NCBI GenBank assembly: GCA_030146915.1
Contig: JASLAT010000002.1
Location: forward strand, 1 to 12,872
Reading direction: 5' to 3'
Origin: Tissierellales bacterium
GTDB taxonomy: Bacteria > Bacillota > Clostridia > Tissierellales > Tissierellaceae
DNA length: 12,872 nucleotides
The notes below the pieces were generated by a model. That model had not been told where the DNA came from and did not search any database. It saw only the letters and a list, made by a program, of their open reading frames with translations. This document shows, piece after piece, positions 1 through 6,663 of this stretch (positions are counted from its first letter, which is position 1; each line of letters opens with the position of its first letter). Made by a program: the position numbers and the translations under genes.

Positions 1-1
1 T

Positions 2-151
2 AAACTTATTCAGAAAGTACAGATGGCAGATGATTCTGCAAATGAACCATACATTAAGCTAATTAAAAAGTTAGCTTTAAATGATAAACTTGACTTCGAA
101 ACTGCCAAGCTGCTTATATCAGAATATAAAAAAATGAAAGGAGTTGATTAA
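2..151 (+). CDS. C-terminal fragment of an unrecognised protein
   Basis: An open frame enters from the left edge and ends at TAA 149-151, giving 49 residues with no start in the window. The fragment is charged and looks helical, with a Lys-rich tail (ends SEYKKMKGVD) and no membrane segment or cysteine motif, so it is probably the C-terminal helical part of a cytoplasmic protein. Its end carries the ribosome binding site of the next gene (AAAGGAG at 137-143), and the next ATG lies 2 bp after the stop, so the two are almost certainly cotranscribed and perhaps translationally coupled. I do not recognise the family. A small regulator paired with a membrane protein is possible but not supported by any motif seen here. 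Confidence 0.7.
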   Translation, partial: KLIQKVQMADDSANEPYIKLIKKLALNDKLDFETAKLLISEYKKMKGVD

Positions 152-153
152 TT

Positions 154-486
154 ATGTCTATAATAAATACTATATTAGGATTCTTTTTTATTGCTATCGC
201 TTTATTTGTAGGGGTTGTGTTTTTGCAAATATTTTTATCAAAGAAAGAAAGTAAGTGGTTAGGTTTGATATTACCACTAACTTGTTTCTTATTCTCTATA
301 TTATTAAGTCTGAATACATTAATAACTGTAGATTTAGAAAAATCGAAATTTATTTTATTAATTATTTCAAGTTTAATACTTTTTAATATTCCTACTTTTA
401 TCTTAATAGCAATATATTTTTCTTACCGTGAAAAAAGAAAAATATATTCAGAACTTAATAAAATGAAAATTAATGATTTAAAGTAA
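154..486 (+). CDS. Small three-helix membrane protein, function unknown
   Basis: This is a 110-residue hydrophobic protein with three likely membrane helices, at about residues 5-28, 35-57 and 66-90. A basic, charged C-terminal tail follows (SYREKRKIYSELNK and onward) and should lie in the cytoplasm. There is no signal-peptidase or lipobox site. The start at 154 has a good ribosome binding site (AAAGGAG 137-143, inside the preceding gene) and follows that gene by 2 bp, so the two are likely to act together. I recognise no family motif. No convincing terminator follows it: the 230 bp to the next gene are AT-rich with only weak self-complementary stretches. Confidence 0.75.
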   Translation: MSIINTILGFFFIAIALFVGVVFLQIFLSKKESKWLGLILPLTCFLFSILLSLNTLITVDLEKSKFILLIISSLILFNIPTFILIAIYFSYREKRKIYSELNKMKINDLK

Positions 487-716
487 AAGTAAATCTATCA
501 TTTTTAAACTTCAATCTCCACATAAAAAAGTAATTCTTTATTATTTAAAAATTATAATTTACTATATATTTCAATTCTTATTTTTTAAAAAAGGCGAGAT
601 AGGAGTTGAAATATATTATTACTTATCACCAATACATTATAATCTTAAGAAATTTTTAAGAATTATTTCAGTTTCTTTTTAATATTTTTGGTTATAATAA
701 GTTGGGAGGTGATAAA

Positions 717-1508
717 ATGACAAATACATTAGAAAAGAAAGGAATTAATAGTTATCAATTAAAGTTAATTGGAATTATATTTATGGTTTTTGACCATATA
801 CATCAGATGTTTTATATGCTAGGAGCACCTACGATTCTTACAATATTAGGTAGAATAGTTGCCCCGATTTTTCTTTTCCAAGCATCAGAAGGATTTTATT
901 ATACAAGAGATAGAAAAAAATACCTATTAAGATTATATATAGCAAGTGTATTAATGTCTATTACAACATCTATTCTTGAGAGTTTTTTACCTTTAGATAA
1001 TGTTGTACTGATGAATAGTATGTTCGGTACTTTATTTTACACTATATTTTATATTTGGATGGTAGATAATATCTATACTGGATTCAAAGAAAAGAACTAC
1101 AAAAAAATTATTCTGAGTATTTTTGCTATGATTTTACCTGTAGGTCTTAGTATATTAGGATTCATGTTAGTAAATACTATTAATTTATTTAGAATTTATG
1201 TAACTTTTGTACCGATTTTATTCTTCGTTGAAGGTGGACCTGTATGGATAATTTTAGGAGTTCTTTTTTACGTGCTAAGAAATCAAAAAAGATTAATTCA
1301 ATTATTACCACTATTCATACTCTCAGCCCTTTCATATTTTACAGGTGATAAAATTCAAGCATTTATGATTATGGCTGCAGTTCCTTTATACTTTTATAAT
1401 GGAGAAGCTGGTAAAAAGAGTAGTAAATATTTTTTCTATCTTTTTTACCCATTACACATATATGTACTATATATTTTATCCTATATAGTACAAACAAAAT
1501 TAGTTTAA
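717..1508 (+). CDS. TraX-family multi-pass membrane protein
   Basis: This 263-residue integral membrane protein has about eight or nine hydrophobic helices. It resembles the TraX family, named for the F-plasmid protein needed for pilin N-acetylation and related to membrane acyltransferases; most chromosomal Firmicute members have no known substrate. Supporting features are the N-terminal KLIGIIFMVFDHI helix with Asp26-His27, the GRIVAPIF stretch (45-52), SEGFYYTRDRKKYLLRL (57-73) and the C-terminal FYPLHIYVLYIL helix (243-254) with a conserved-looking His. ATG 717 is the start because GGGAGGTG (704-711) sits 5 bp upstream; a TTG at 702 in the same frame overlaps that ribosome binding site. 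TATAAT at 638-643 could be its -10 box, but no good -35 is seen. It stands alone, with no conjugation genes nearby, so a role in pilin modification is unlikely. Membrane acyltransferase is inference only. Confidence 0.8.
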   Translation: MTNTLEKKGINSYQLKLIGIIFMVFDHIHQMFYMLGAPTILTILGRIVAPIFLFQASEGFYYTRDRKKYLLRLYIASVLMSITTSILESFLPLDNVVLMNSMFGTLFYTIFYIWMVDNIYTGFKEKNYKKIILSIFAMILPVGLSILGFMLVNTINLFRIYVTFVPILFFVEGGPVWIILGVLFYVLRNQKRLIQLLPLFILSALSYFTGDKIQAFMIMAAVPLYFYNGEAGKKSSKYFFYLFYPLHIYVLYILSYIVQTKLV

Positions 1509-1533
1509 AAGAGAGTTCTACTCTCTTTTTTTT
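1507..1533 (+). terminator. Intrinsic terminator after the TraX-like gene
   Basis: The hairpin GAGAGT-tct-ACTCTC (1511-1525) is extended by A4/T4 pairing and followed by a T run to 1533. The stem begins 2 bp before the end of the stop codon. It separates the TraX-like gene from the next transcription unit. Confidence 0.85.
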
Positions 1534-1573
1534 GACATTTTTTTCCAGTTGTTCTGTACTAATATTGTATAAT
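1532..1573 (+). promoter_or_regulatory. Possible promoter of the stalk-domain gene
   Basis: A perfect -35 TTGACA (1532-1537) lies directly after the preceding terminator. At 17-bp spacing the -10 would be TGTACT (1555-1560), and a better TATAAT lies further down at 1568-1573, too far for that -35. Which -10 is used is unclear. Either leaves a sensible leader before the ribosome binding site GGGAGGA at 1591-1597. Confidence 0.4.
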
Positions 1574-1603
1574 ATTACTTATAACATATAGGGAGGAATT
1601 TAT

Positions 1604-2473
1604 ATGAAAAAAGCTATTTCTTTTATTTTAGTATTTATGCTTTTATTTACTACTAGTACAAATTTCATTGAGGCTGCAGCTTTAGATCCTAGTGGTAGGA
1701 ACGCTGATATCTATTAAAGGTCATACTTTAGATAAATATAAACCAAAAAGGGGATATTATTCATCTAGGATAATCAATGGTACAAGCTTTGTACCACTTA
1801 GAGCTATAGCAGAAGCTTATCAATGGGATATTAACTATATATCTAAAAGTAAAGAAATTATTATAAAAGATAAAGATAATAATACTATAAGCTTAAAAGT
1901 AGGATCTAAAAAGGTTAAGAAAAATAACAAAAATATAAATTTAAATTTAAGTCCTTACATATATAATGGGCATACCTATGTACCATTTAGATTTGTTTCA
2001 GAATCGCTTGGAATAAAAGTTTACTGGGATGCTAAGTCTAAATCTATATTAATTGGTGAAAGTGATAAGGCTAATCTAAATCACCCAACTATAAATATTA
2101 TGGATGATAAATTCACAATCTCTATAGATCCTAAATATTATGACCAAATCATATTTAATAAAGAAAAAATTTAGATACCTATTATCTTCAGGAAAAAAAC
2201 TAACTATGAATATCTGTCAGAAAAATATAAACTTATTGATGAAGATATACCACAAGTTGCTATTATATCTTATATAATAAATTCAAATGGAATATATAAA
2301 GATATAACTTTCCCAATTTTATTGTAAAAAATGATAATTTAGAGGATTATTTAATATTTTATCCACCTACTGATGTACAATTTGATGATAGTAATACTAG
2401 ATTAACCAATAATTATAATAATATTTATAACAATTTTGATAAAGTAATTACCGGAGTTACTATAAATTATTAA
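1604..2473 (+). pseudogene. Broken secreted stalk-domain (copper amine oxidase N) gene
   Basis: The start ATG 1604 has GGGAGGA upstream and opens a Sec signal peptide (MKKAISFILVFMLLF... to about EAAA), but that frame stops at 1715-1717. The protein continues one frame over, from about 1686 to 2174. That part holds two copies of the stalk (copper amine oxidase N-terminal-like) repeat seen in many clostridial secreted proteins: GTSFVPLRAIAEAYQWDI and GHTYVPFRFVSESLGIKVYW. An in-frame TAG (2172-2174) then interrupts it, the same frame runs on to 2327, and the sense frame shifts back near 2305-2325 (TFP then NFIVKNDNLEDY) to end at TAA 2471-2473. The net length is unchanged, so the intact ancestor had about 289 residues: signal peptide, two stalk repeats and an unrecognised tail. 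Three lesions make a decaying gene more likely than a sequencing error. It was probably cell-wall or exported; its role is unknown. Confidence 0.85.
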
Positions 2474-2495
2474 AATAAATTTTAATATTTAGAAT

Positions 2496-2525
2496 AAAAA
2501 GCCTATTCTTAAGCATAGGCTTTTT
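2496..2525 (+). terminator. Intrinsic terminator after the stalk-domain pseudogene
   Basis: The stem AAAAAGCCTAT (2496-2506) pairs with ATAGGCTTTTT (2515-2525) around an 8-nt loop, with the T run forming part of the stem. It insulates niaR from the pseudogene. The A-run/T-run symmetry means it may work in both directions. Confidence 0.85.
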
Positions 2526-2531
2526 ATTATG

Positions 2532-2540
2532 TGGTAAAAT
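2532..2540 (+). promoter_or_regulatory. Extended -10 promoter of niaR
   Basis: TGG-TAAAAT (TG at 2532-2533, -10 at 2535-2540) matches an extended -10 element and would start transcription near 2547. That is just before the ribosome binding site AAGGGAGG (2554-2561). No good -35 is visible, because that position falls in the terminator hairpin, which suits an extended -10 promoter. Confidence 0.5.
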
Positions 2541-2567
2541 AGATAATAAAAAGAAGGGAGGTTTGAA

Positions 2568-3071
2568 ATGGAGAAAAGAAGATCTGAGATTCTTAACTTA
2601 TTGAGAAGCTCTAAAAAATCTTTAAAAGGTTCCTATTTAGCTGATAAATTCAATGTAACTAGGCAAGTCATCGTACAGGATATTGCTATACTTAGGGCAG
2701 AAGGTGAGGATATAATATCAACTAATCGTGGTTATATGATAGCAGAGCAAAACAAAATTTTAAAAACTCTAGCCTGTAAGCACTTTACCTATGCTGAGAT
2801 GGAAGATGAGTTAAATACTATAGTAGATAATGGAGGCAAAGTTAAGGATATCATCGTAGAACATAAAGTCTATGGAGAGATTAAAGCTAATCTAGAGGTT
2901 GCTAATAGAGTACAAGTTAAAGACTTTATAAAGCATGTTAAAGAAAGTGAAGCTGAGCCATTATCATCATTAACTGCTGGATTACATCTCCATACTATAG
3001 AAGTAGAAGATGAGGAAACTTATAGGAACATTAAATCAGACTTAGAGAAAAAAGGTTATTTGACAAAATAA
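2568..3071 (+). CDS. niaR: Niacin-responsive transcriptional repressor NiaR
   Basis: NiaR (YrxA in Bacillus subtilis) represses NAD synthesis or niacin salvage and uptake genes when niacin is plentiful. The 167-residue protein has the usual two-part form. An N-terminal winged helix-turn-helix spans about residues 5-58 (SLKGSYLADKFNVTRQVIVQDI, then NRGYMI in the wing). A C-terminal 3H domain spans about 70-165. The histidines that name this domain are visible: His72 (CKHFT), His99 (VEHKVYGEI) and His140/His142 (GLHLHTI). With an acidic residue near 79-81 they should form the metal and ligand site known from the family. The length is normal. The start has a strong ribosome binding site 6 bp upstream. 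A PTS_EIIC_2 membrane protein and pncB follow on the same strand, the expected targets of this repressor, so the cluster probably includes its own regulon. Confidence 0.93.
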   Translation: MEKRRSEILNLLRSSKKSLKGSYLADKFNVTRQVIVQDIAILRAEGEDIISTNRGYMIAEQNKILKTLACKHFTYAEMEDELNTIVDNGGKVKDIIVEHKVYGEIKANLEVANRVQVKDFIKHVKESEAEPLSSLTAGLHLHTIEVEDEETYRNIKSDLEKKGYLTK

Positions 3072-3107
3072 ACTCTTTTTGCTACTGTATATACATTAGA
3101 ATATACA
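3060..3107 (+). promoter_or_regulatory. Possible internal promoter and NiaR operator
   Basis: The 57-bp gap after niaR holds an inverted repeat, TGTATAT (3086-3092) and ATATACA (3101-3107); the left half lies in a perfect 10-bp palindrome, TGTATATACA. A consensus -35, TTGACA (3060-3065), overlaps the end of niaR and would pair with a weak -10, TACTGT (3083-3088). An alternative is TTGCTA (3079-3084), 17 bp, TATACA (3102-3107). The repeat would overlap or abut either promoter, as expected for a repressor site controlling the transporter and pncB. Assignment to NiaR rests on position only. Confidence 0.4.
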
Positions 3108-3128
3108 ATAGTAAAGTGAGGCGGTTTA

Positions 3129-4142
3129 ATGTCAAGTAATAGTTTTAAAGAACAGTTTATTAAGAGTTTAAATGGTATGGCTCTAGGGTTATTTTCCTCC
3201 CTACTAATTGGATTAATAATGAAACAGATAGGTGGGTTACTAAGTTTTCCCCTTTTAGTAGAATTTGGAACAATAGCACAGTCCCTAATGGGGCCTGCAA
3301 TTGGTGTTGGAGTTGCCTATAGTCTAGATGCACCAGCGCTTGGTGTGTTTTCTGCTGCTATAGTAGGGGCTATAGGAGCAGGAAGTATAAACTTTAAAGA
3401 AGGAGTATCTATAATAACTATAGGAGAACCAGTAGGAGCATATATAGCTTCATTATTAGGTGTTTTTGTCTCTAAATTTTTCAATAGAGACTCAAGCTTT
3501 AAAATTCTATCCATTCCTTTTACTACAATTTTTGTAGGAGGATTAGTCGGGATATATATATCACCTGGAATAAGCTATACCATGAGTTTAATCGGAGAAG
3601 TTATTAATAGAGCGACAGAATTAAACCCAATTCCAATGGGTATCTTAGTTTCTGCTATTATGGGTATACTTTTAACACTACCTATTAGTAGTGCAGCGAT
3701 TTCCATTTCCCTAGGCCTTTCTGGCTTAGCTGCTGGAGCTTCTGTTGTTGGATGTTCAGCACAGATGGTTGGTTTTGCTATAATATCTTATAGGGATAAT
3801 GGTTTTGGAGGGCTTTTAGCTCAAGGTCTTGGTACATCCATGTTGCAAATTACTAATATTGTTAAAAATCCTAAAATTTGGATTCCACCTATAGTTTCCA
3901 GTATGATTTTAGGACCAGTTTCTACCTATTTTTTAAAAATGGAAAATAATATGTTAGGTGCGGGTATGGGAACTAGCGGTTTAGTTGGACAAATTGCTGC
4001 TTTCGAAACAATGGGGTTTAGTAAAGAGACTTTTATTTTAATAACTTTAATGCACTTTGTCTTACCTGGACTTTTATCCTATACTATATATAGGTTCATG
4101 TACAAAAAAGGCTGGATCAAGGACCAAGATATGAAATTATAA
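3129..4142 (+). CDS. PTS_EIIC_2-family membrane protein, candidate niacin transporter
   Basis: This 337-residue, very hydrophobic protein has about nine or ten helices, many rich in Gly, Ala and Ser. It matches the stand-alone PTS IIC-like family (PTS_EIIC_2, the group that includes clostridial PfoR): GPAIGVGVAYSLDAPALG (55-72), GEPVGAYIASLLG (99-111), LNPIPMGILVSAIMG (165-179), LPISSAAISISLGLSGLA (184-201) and a C-terminal GTSGLVGQIAAFETMGF (281-297). No IIA, IIB or phosphorylation domain is fused or nearby, so it is unlikely to drive sugar phosphotransfer. It lies between niaR and pncB and is followed by pncB after only 10 bp, so it should be made with the niacin salvage enzyme. From this context I infer uptake of nicotinate or nicotinamide. 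The start ATG 3129 has GAGG at 3118-3121. The family call is firm; the substrate is inferred. Confidence 0.82.
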   Translation: MSSNSFKEQFIKSLNGMALGLFSSLLIGLIMKQIGGLLSFPLLVEFGTIAQSLMGPAIGVGVAYSLDAPALGVFSAAIVGAIGAGSINFKEGVSIITIGEPVGAYIASLLGVFVSKFFNRDSSFKILSIPFTTIFVGGLVGIYISPGISYTMSLIGEVINRATELNPIPMGILVSAIMGILLTLPISSAAISISLGLSGLAAGASVVGCSAQMVGFAIISYRDNGFGGLLAQGLGTSMLQITNIVKNPKIWIPPIVSSMILGPVSTYFLKMENNMLGAGMGTSGLVGQIAAFETMGFSKETFILITLMHFVLPGLLSYTIYRFMYKKGWIKDQDMKL

Positions 4143-4152
4143 GGAGAGAGAT

Positions 4153-5604
4153 ATGAGTATTGATTGGAAGATTAATGAAAATTTAAGTATGTTGGCTGAT
4201 TTTTATCAATTCACTATGGCCAATGGTTATCTAGAAAATGATTTAGAAAACAAAATAGTTTACTTTGATATGTTTTTTAGAAAAATTCCAGATGATGGTG
4301 GCTTTGCTATTGCTGCAGGTTTAGAACAAGTGATCGAGTATATAGAAAACTTAAGCTTTAGCGACGAAGATATTGAATATTTTAAAAGTAAAAAGATTTT
4401 TGGAGATAAGTTTTTAAATTACTTAAAAGATTTTAAATTTACATGCGATGTCTGGGCTATTCCAGAGGGAACTCCAGTTTTTCCTCAGGAACCTTTATTA
4501 GTTGTTAAGGGTCCGGCTGTTCAAGCCCAACTTTTGGAGACTATGGTTCTGCTAACTCTTAATCATCAAAGTCTAATAGCAACAAAAGCAAATAGAATAG
4601 TTAGAGCTGCTAAGGGAAGAACTGTTATGGAGTTTGGTTCTAGAAGAGCTCAGGGCTATTCAGGAGCTAATCTTGGTGCCAGAGCTGCCTATATAGGTGG
4701 TTGTATTGGTTCTGCAAATACACTTACAGATAGAGATTATAATATTCCTGCACTTGGTACAATGGCTCATAGTTGGGTTCAAATGTTTCCAACTGAGTAC
4801 GAAGCTTTCGAAGCTTATGCTAGAACCTATCCAGATAGCTGTGTTCTTTTAGTAGATACTTATAATACATTAAAAGAAGGAATTCCTAATGCTATTAAAG
4901 TATTTGACGAAGTTTTAAAACCTATGGGACATAGACCAGTAGGGATAAGATTAGATAGTGGTGATTTAGCTTATCTTTCAAAAGAAGCTAGAAAAATGCT
5001 TGATAGGGCAGGATACGAAGATTGTCAAATAATAGCATCCTCCTCACTTGATGAGTTTGTTATTTCTGATCTTCTAGACCAAGGTGCTAAAATAGACTCT
5101 TTTGGTGTAGGTGAAAGATTAATAACATCAAAGTCAGATCCAGTTTTTGGTGGTGTTTACAAATTAACCGGAGTAGAAGAAAATGGAGAAATTATAAACA
5201 GAATAAAAGTTAGTGAGAACGTAGGTAAAATAACAACTCCAGGCTTTAAGCAAGTTTATAGGTTCTTCGATAAGGATAGTCATGAAGCACTAGCAGATGT
5301 TATTACATTACACGATGAGGAAATAGATCAGACTAAACCTTATAGAATATTTCATCCTATTCACACTTGGAAACAAAAAGAATTAACTAACTTCTATGCA
5401 AGACCTCTTTTAGTTAAAATATTTGATCAAGGAAAATTAGTTTACGATTTACCTAATCTTGAAGATATTAAAATTTATTCTAAGAAGGAAGTAGATAAGC
5501 TTTGGGACGAAATGAAAAGACTTATCAATCCTCATAAGTACCATGTAGATCTTTCCAAAAAGCTTTGGAATACTAAGTATGAGTTATTAAGTCAATATAA
5601 ATAA
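4153..5604 (+). CDS. pncB: Nicotinate phosphoribosyltransferase
   Basis: PncB joins nicotinate to phosphoribosyl pyrophosphate, with ATP hydrolysis, to give nicotinate mononucleotide. This is the entry step of niacin salvage to NAD (Preiss-Handler pathway) in the cytoplasm. The 483-residue protein is the normal length for the Gram-positive form. Family landmarks are the N-terminal LADFYQFTMANGY (14-26) and FDMFFRKIP (38-46), EFGSRRAQGYSGA (160-172), ALGTMAHSW (200-208) with His206 as the expected phosphorylated histidine, VDTYNTL (234-240), GIRLDSGDLAYLS (264-276) and FGVGERLIT (317-325) in the phosphate-binding end of the barrel. AAGGAGAG (4141-4148), overlapping the end of the upstream gene, is the ribosome binding site. 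It shares a transcript with the preceding membrane protein and probably with niaR, consistent with niacin-controlled expression. Confidence 0.97.
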   Translation: MSIDWKINENLSMLADFYQFTMANGYLENDLENKIVYFDMFFRKIPDDGGFAIAAGLEQVIEYIENLSFSDEDIEYFKSKKIFGDKFLNYLKDFKFTCDVWAIPEGTPVFPQEPLLVVKGPAVQAQLLETMVLLTLNHQSLIATKANRIVRAAKGRTVMEFGSRRAQGYSGANLGARAAYIGGCIGSANTLTDRDYNIPALGTMAHSWVQMFPTEYEAFEAYARTYPDSCVLLVDTYNTLKEGIPNAIKVFDEVLKPMGHRPVGIRLDSGDLAYLSKEARKMLDRAGYEDCQIIASSSLDEFVISDLLDQGAKIDSFGVGERLITSKSDPVFGGVYKLTGVEENGEIINRIKVSENVGKITTPGFKQVYRFFDKDSHEALADVITLHDEEIDQTKPYRIFHPIHTWKQKELTNFYARPLLVKIFDQGKLVYDLPNLEDIKIYSKKEVDKLWDEMKRLINPHKYHVDLSKKLWNTKYELLSQYK

Positions 5605-5619
5605 TCTTAATTTAATCAT

Positions 5620-5648
5620 AAAAAAAGCACCTTAAGGTGCTTTTTTTT
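5620..5648. terminator. Bidirectional terminator between pncB and glpF
   Basis: GCACCTTAAGGTGC (5627-5640) is a perfect palindrome flanked by A7 on the left and T8 on the right. Transcripts from both sides therefore form the same GC-rich hairpin followed by a U run. The glpF stop codon (5647-5649, read leftward) overlaps the T run. Confidence 0.92.
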
Positions 5649-6375
5649 ATATCCACATTCCTAAAAACATATTATATATTATTGCTCCCAATATTCCACC
5701 AATTATAGGCCCTACAATTGGTATATAGGCATATCCCCAATCGCTGTCTCTTTTCCCTTTAATAGGAAGTAGTTGGTGTGCTAATCTTGGTCCAAAATCT
5801 CTAGCTGGATTTATTGCATATCCAGTAGGTCCACCTAAACTTAGTCCTATAACCCAAACTAAACATCCTGCTAAAAAAGCACTTAAAGCTCCTACATCAT
5901 TATTAGCATGATTAATTCCCATTATCCCTAAAACTAACATAATAGTTCCTATAATTTCTGTAACTAAATTCCAGAAAGGATTTCTTATAGCAGGAATTGT
6001 ACAGAAAATACCTAATTTAGTGTCTGGGTCTTCTGTTATATCAAAGTGATCCTTATAAGTTAAATAGACCAAAGCTGAAGCAACCATAGCACCTAAAACT
6101 TGAGCTATTATGTAGCCTGGTACTAAAGCCCAATCTAAGTCTCCAGAAAAAGCAAAAGCTATTGTAACTGCTGGATTTAAATGAGCACCACTAACCCAAC
6201 CTGTAACGTAGGCACCTATAGCTACTGCTAATCCCCAGGCAGTTGTTATAACCATCCAACCTGAGTCTTTACCTTTGGACTCTTTTAATGATACATTAGC
6301 TACTACTCCTGCTCCTAAAAGTATTAATATTAAAGTTCCTAAAAATTCTGCTGAATACATTGCCATATTTGACAT
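5647..6375 (-). CDS. glpF: Glycerol uptake facilitator (aquaglyceroporin)
   Basis: This is a membrane channel of the MIP family that lets glycerol and similar small polyols diffuse into the cell. The 242-residue protein has the six-helix, two-half-helix plan and both signature loops: GAHLNPAVT (NPA at 67-69) and GYAINPARDFGPR (NPA at 189-191, followed by Arg192 and Asp193). The Asp after NPAR is typical of glycerol facilitators rather than strict water channels. Aligned by eye with Escherichia coli GlpF, Trp47 and Arg192 keep the selectivity filter, while Tyr186 sits where GlpF has Phe200. The ribosome binding site AAAGGAGGAG (6390-6381) is strong. It is a single-gene unit on the minus strand, with its own promoter and a long structured leader. 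No glycerol kinase or glycerol-3-phosphate dehydrogenase is in the window. Confidence 0.95.
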   Translation of the reverse strand: MSNMAMYSAEFLGTLILILLGAGVVANVSLKESKGKDSGWMVITTAWGLAVAIGAYVTGWVSGAHLNPAVTIAFAFSGDLDWALVPGYIIAQVLGAMVASALVYLTYKDHFDITEDPDTKLGIFCTIPAIRNPFWNLVTEIIGTIMLVLGIMGINHANNDVGALSAFLAGCLVWVIGLSLGGPTGYAINPARDFGPRLAHQLLPIKGKRDSDWGYAYIPIVGPIIGGILGAIIYNMFLGMWI

Positions 6376-6408
6376 ATTTACTCCTCCTTTAGAGTGGATA
6401 TAATTTAT

Positions 6409-6447
6409 CTAAAAACTAAACTAGGGAGCTCTAGTTCAGTTTTCTAG
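6409..6447 (-). other. Second long hairpin in the glpF leader
   Basis: Read on the minus strand, CTAGAAAACTGAACTAG (6447-6431) pairs with CTAGTTTAGTTTTTAG (6424-6409) in a 16-bp stem with one bulged G, one G-U pair and a 6-nt loop. It sits between the terminator-like hairpin and the ribosome binding site and is not followed by a T run, so it is not itself a terminator. It could stabilise the mRNA 5' end or act as a regulatory element. Its function is unknown. Confidence 0.55.
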
Positions 6448-6452
6448 CACTT

Positions 6453-6504
6453 AAAAAAAGAACCATAATTTAATCCTAGCTAAAGGAATAAACTAATGGC
6501 TCTT
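6453..6504 (-). terminator. Leader terminator (attenuator) upstream of glpF
   Basis: Read on the minus strand, AAGAGCCAT-TAGTTTATTCC (6504-6485) pairs with GGATTAAATTA-TGGTTCTT around a short loop. The stem is about 19 bp, with one bulged T, one mismatch and G-U pairs, and ends in a run of seven T (6459-6453). It lies inside the transcript made from the promoter at 6579-6551 and before the glpF start, so it should stop transcription unless antitermination occurs. Glycerol genes in Bacillus are known to be controlled by the antiterminator GlpP at leader terminators, so a similar mechanism is plausible here. Confidence 0.65.
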
Positions 6505-6550
6505 ATTTCTCTTACCAATCTTCAATTATGCATTAATACTACATACTTAT

Positions 6551-6579
6551 ATTTTATATAACTTCTACTATTATGTCAA
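6551..6579 (-). promoter_or_regulatory. glpF promoter
   Basis: On the minus strand a perfect -35 TTGACA (6579-6574), a 17-bp spacer and -10 TAAAAT (6556-6551) form a near-consensus housekeeping promoter. Transcription should start near 6544, giving a leader of about 170 nt before the glpF ATG. Confidence 0.8.
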
Positions 6580-6615
6580 TTCATCTTGATTGTTTCATAT
6601 ATTTATAAAATATAG

Positions 6616-6659
6616 AAACTAGGATATTTATATAATATATCCTACAAATATCCTAGTTT
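6616..6659 (-). terminator. Probable terminator of the efflux operon
   Basis: A perfect 14-bp inverted repeat, AAACTAGGATATTT (6616-6629) and AAATATCCTAGTTT (6646-6659), with a 16-nt loop, begins 4 bp past the tetR stop. On the minus strand only a short T run follows it (TTT-C-TATATTTT), so termination may be weak and some read-through toward glpF is possible. Confidence 0.6.
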
Positions 6660-6663
6660 TATA

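Noticed and set aside
693..698. TATAAT as the -10 box of the TraX-like gene
   Set aside because: Transcription would start at about 705, inside the ribosome binding site, and there is no good -35 at the right distance.
702..716. TTG at 702 as the start of the TraX-like gene
   Set aside because: It overlaps the ribosome binding site GGGAGGTG (704-711), which is correctly spaced for ATG 717, and nothing suitable lies upstream of 702.
1686..1714. Programmed ribosomal frameshift in the stalk-domain gene
   Set aside because: No slippery heptamer or following structure is visible, and the in-frame TAG and second frame change further down point to decay.
1692..2174. GTG 1692 as a genuine start for a separate intact stalk protein
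   Set aside because: There is no ribosome binding site before it, it would lack a signal peptide, and a well-placed ATG with a signal peptide lies just upstream in another frame.
3317..3514. Minus-strand open frame of 65 codons inside the PTS_EIIC_2-family gene
   Set aside because: It is antisense to a clearly conserved gene, has no family resemblance and no supporting start signals.
4153..5604. Nicotinamide phosphoribosyltransferase instead of PncB
   Set aside because: The motif order, length and linkage to niaR match the nicotinate enzyme; no nadV-like features were seen.
6409..6544. T-box or known metabolite riboswitch in the glpF leader
   Set aside because: I see no T-box consensus or recognisable aptamer core, and the 40 nt before the terminator hairpin leave little room for one.
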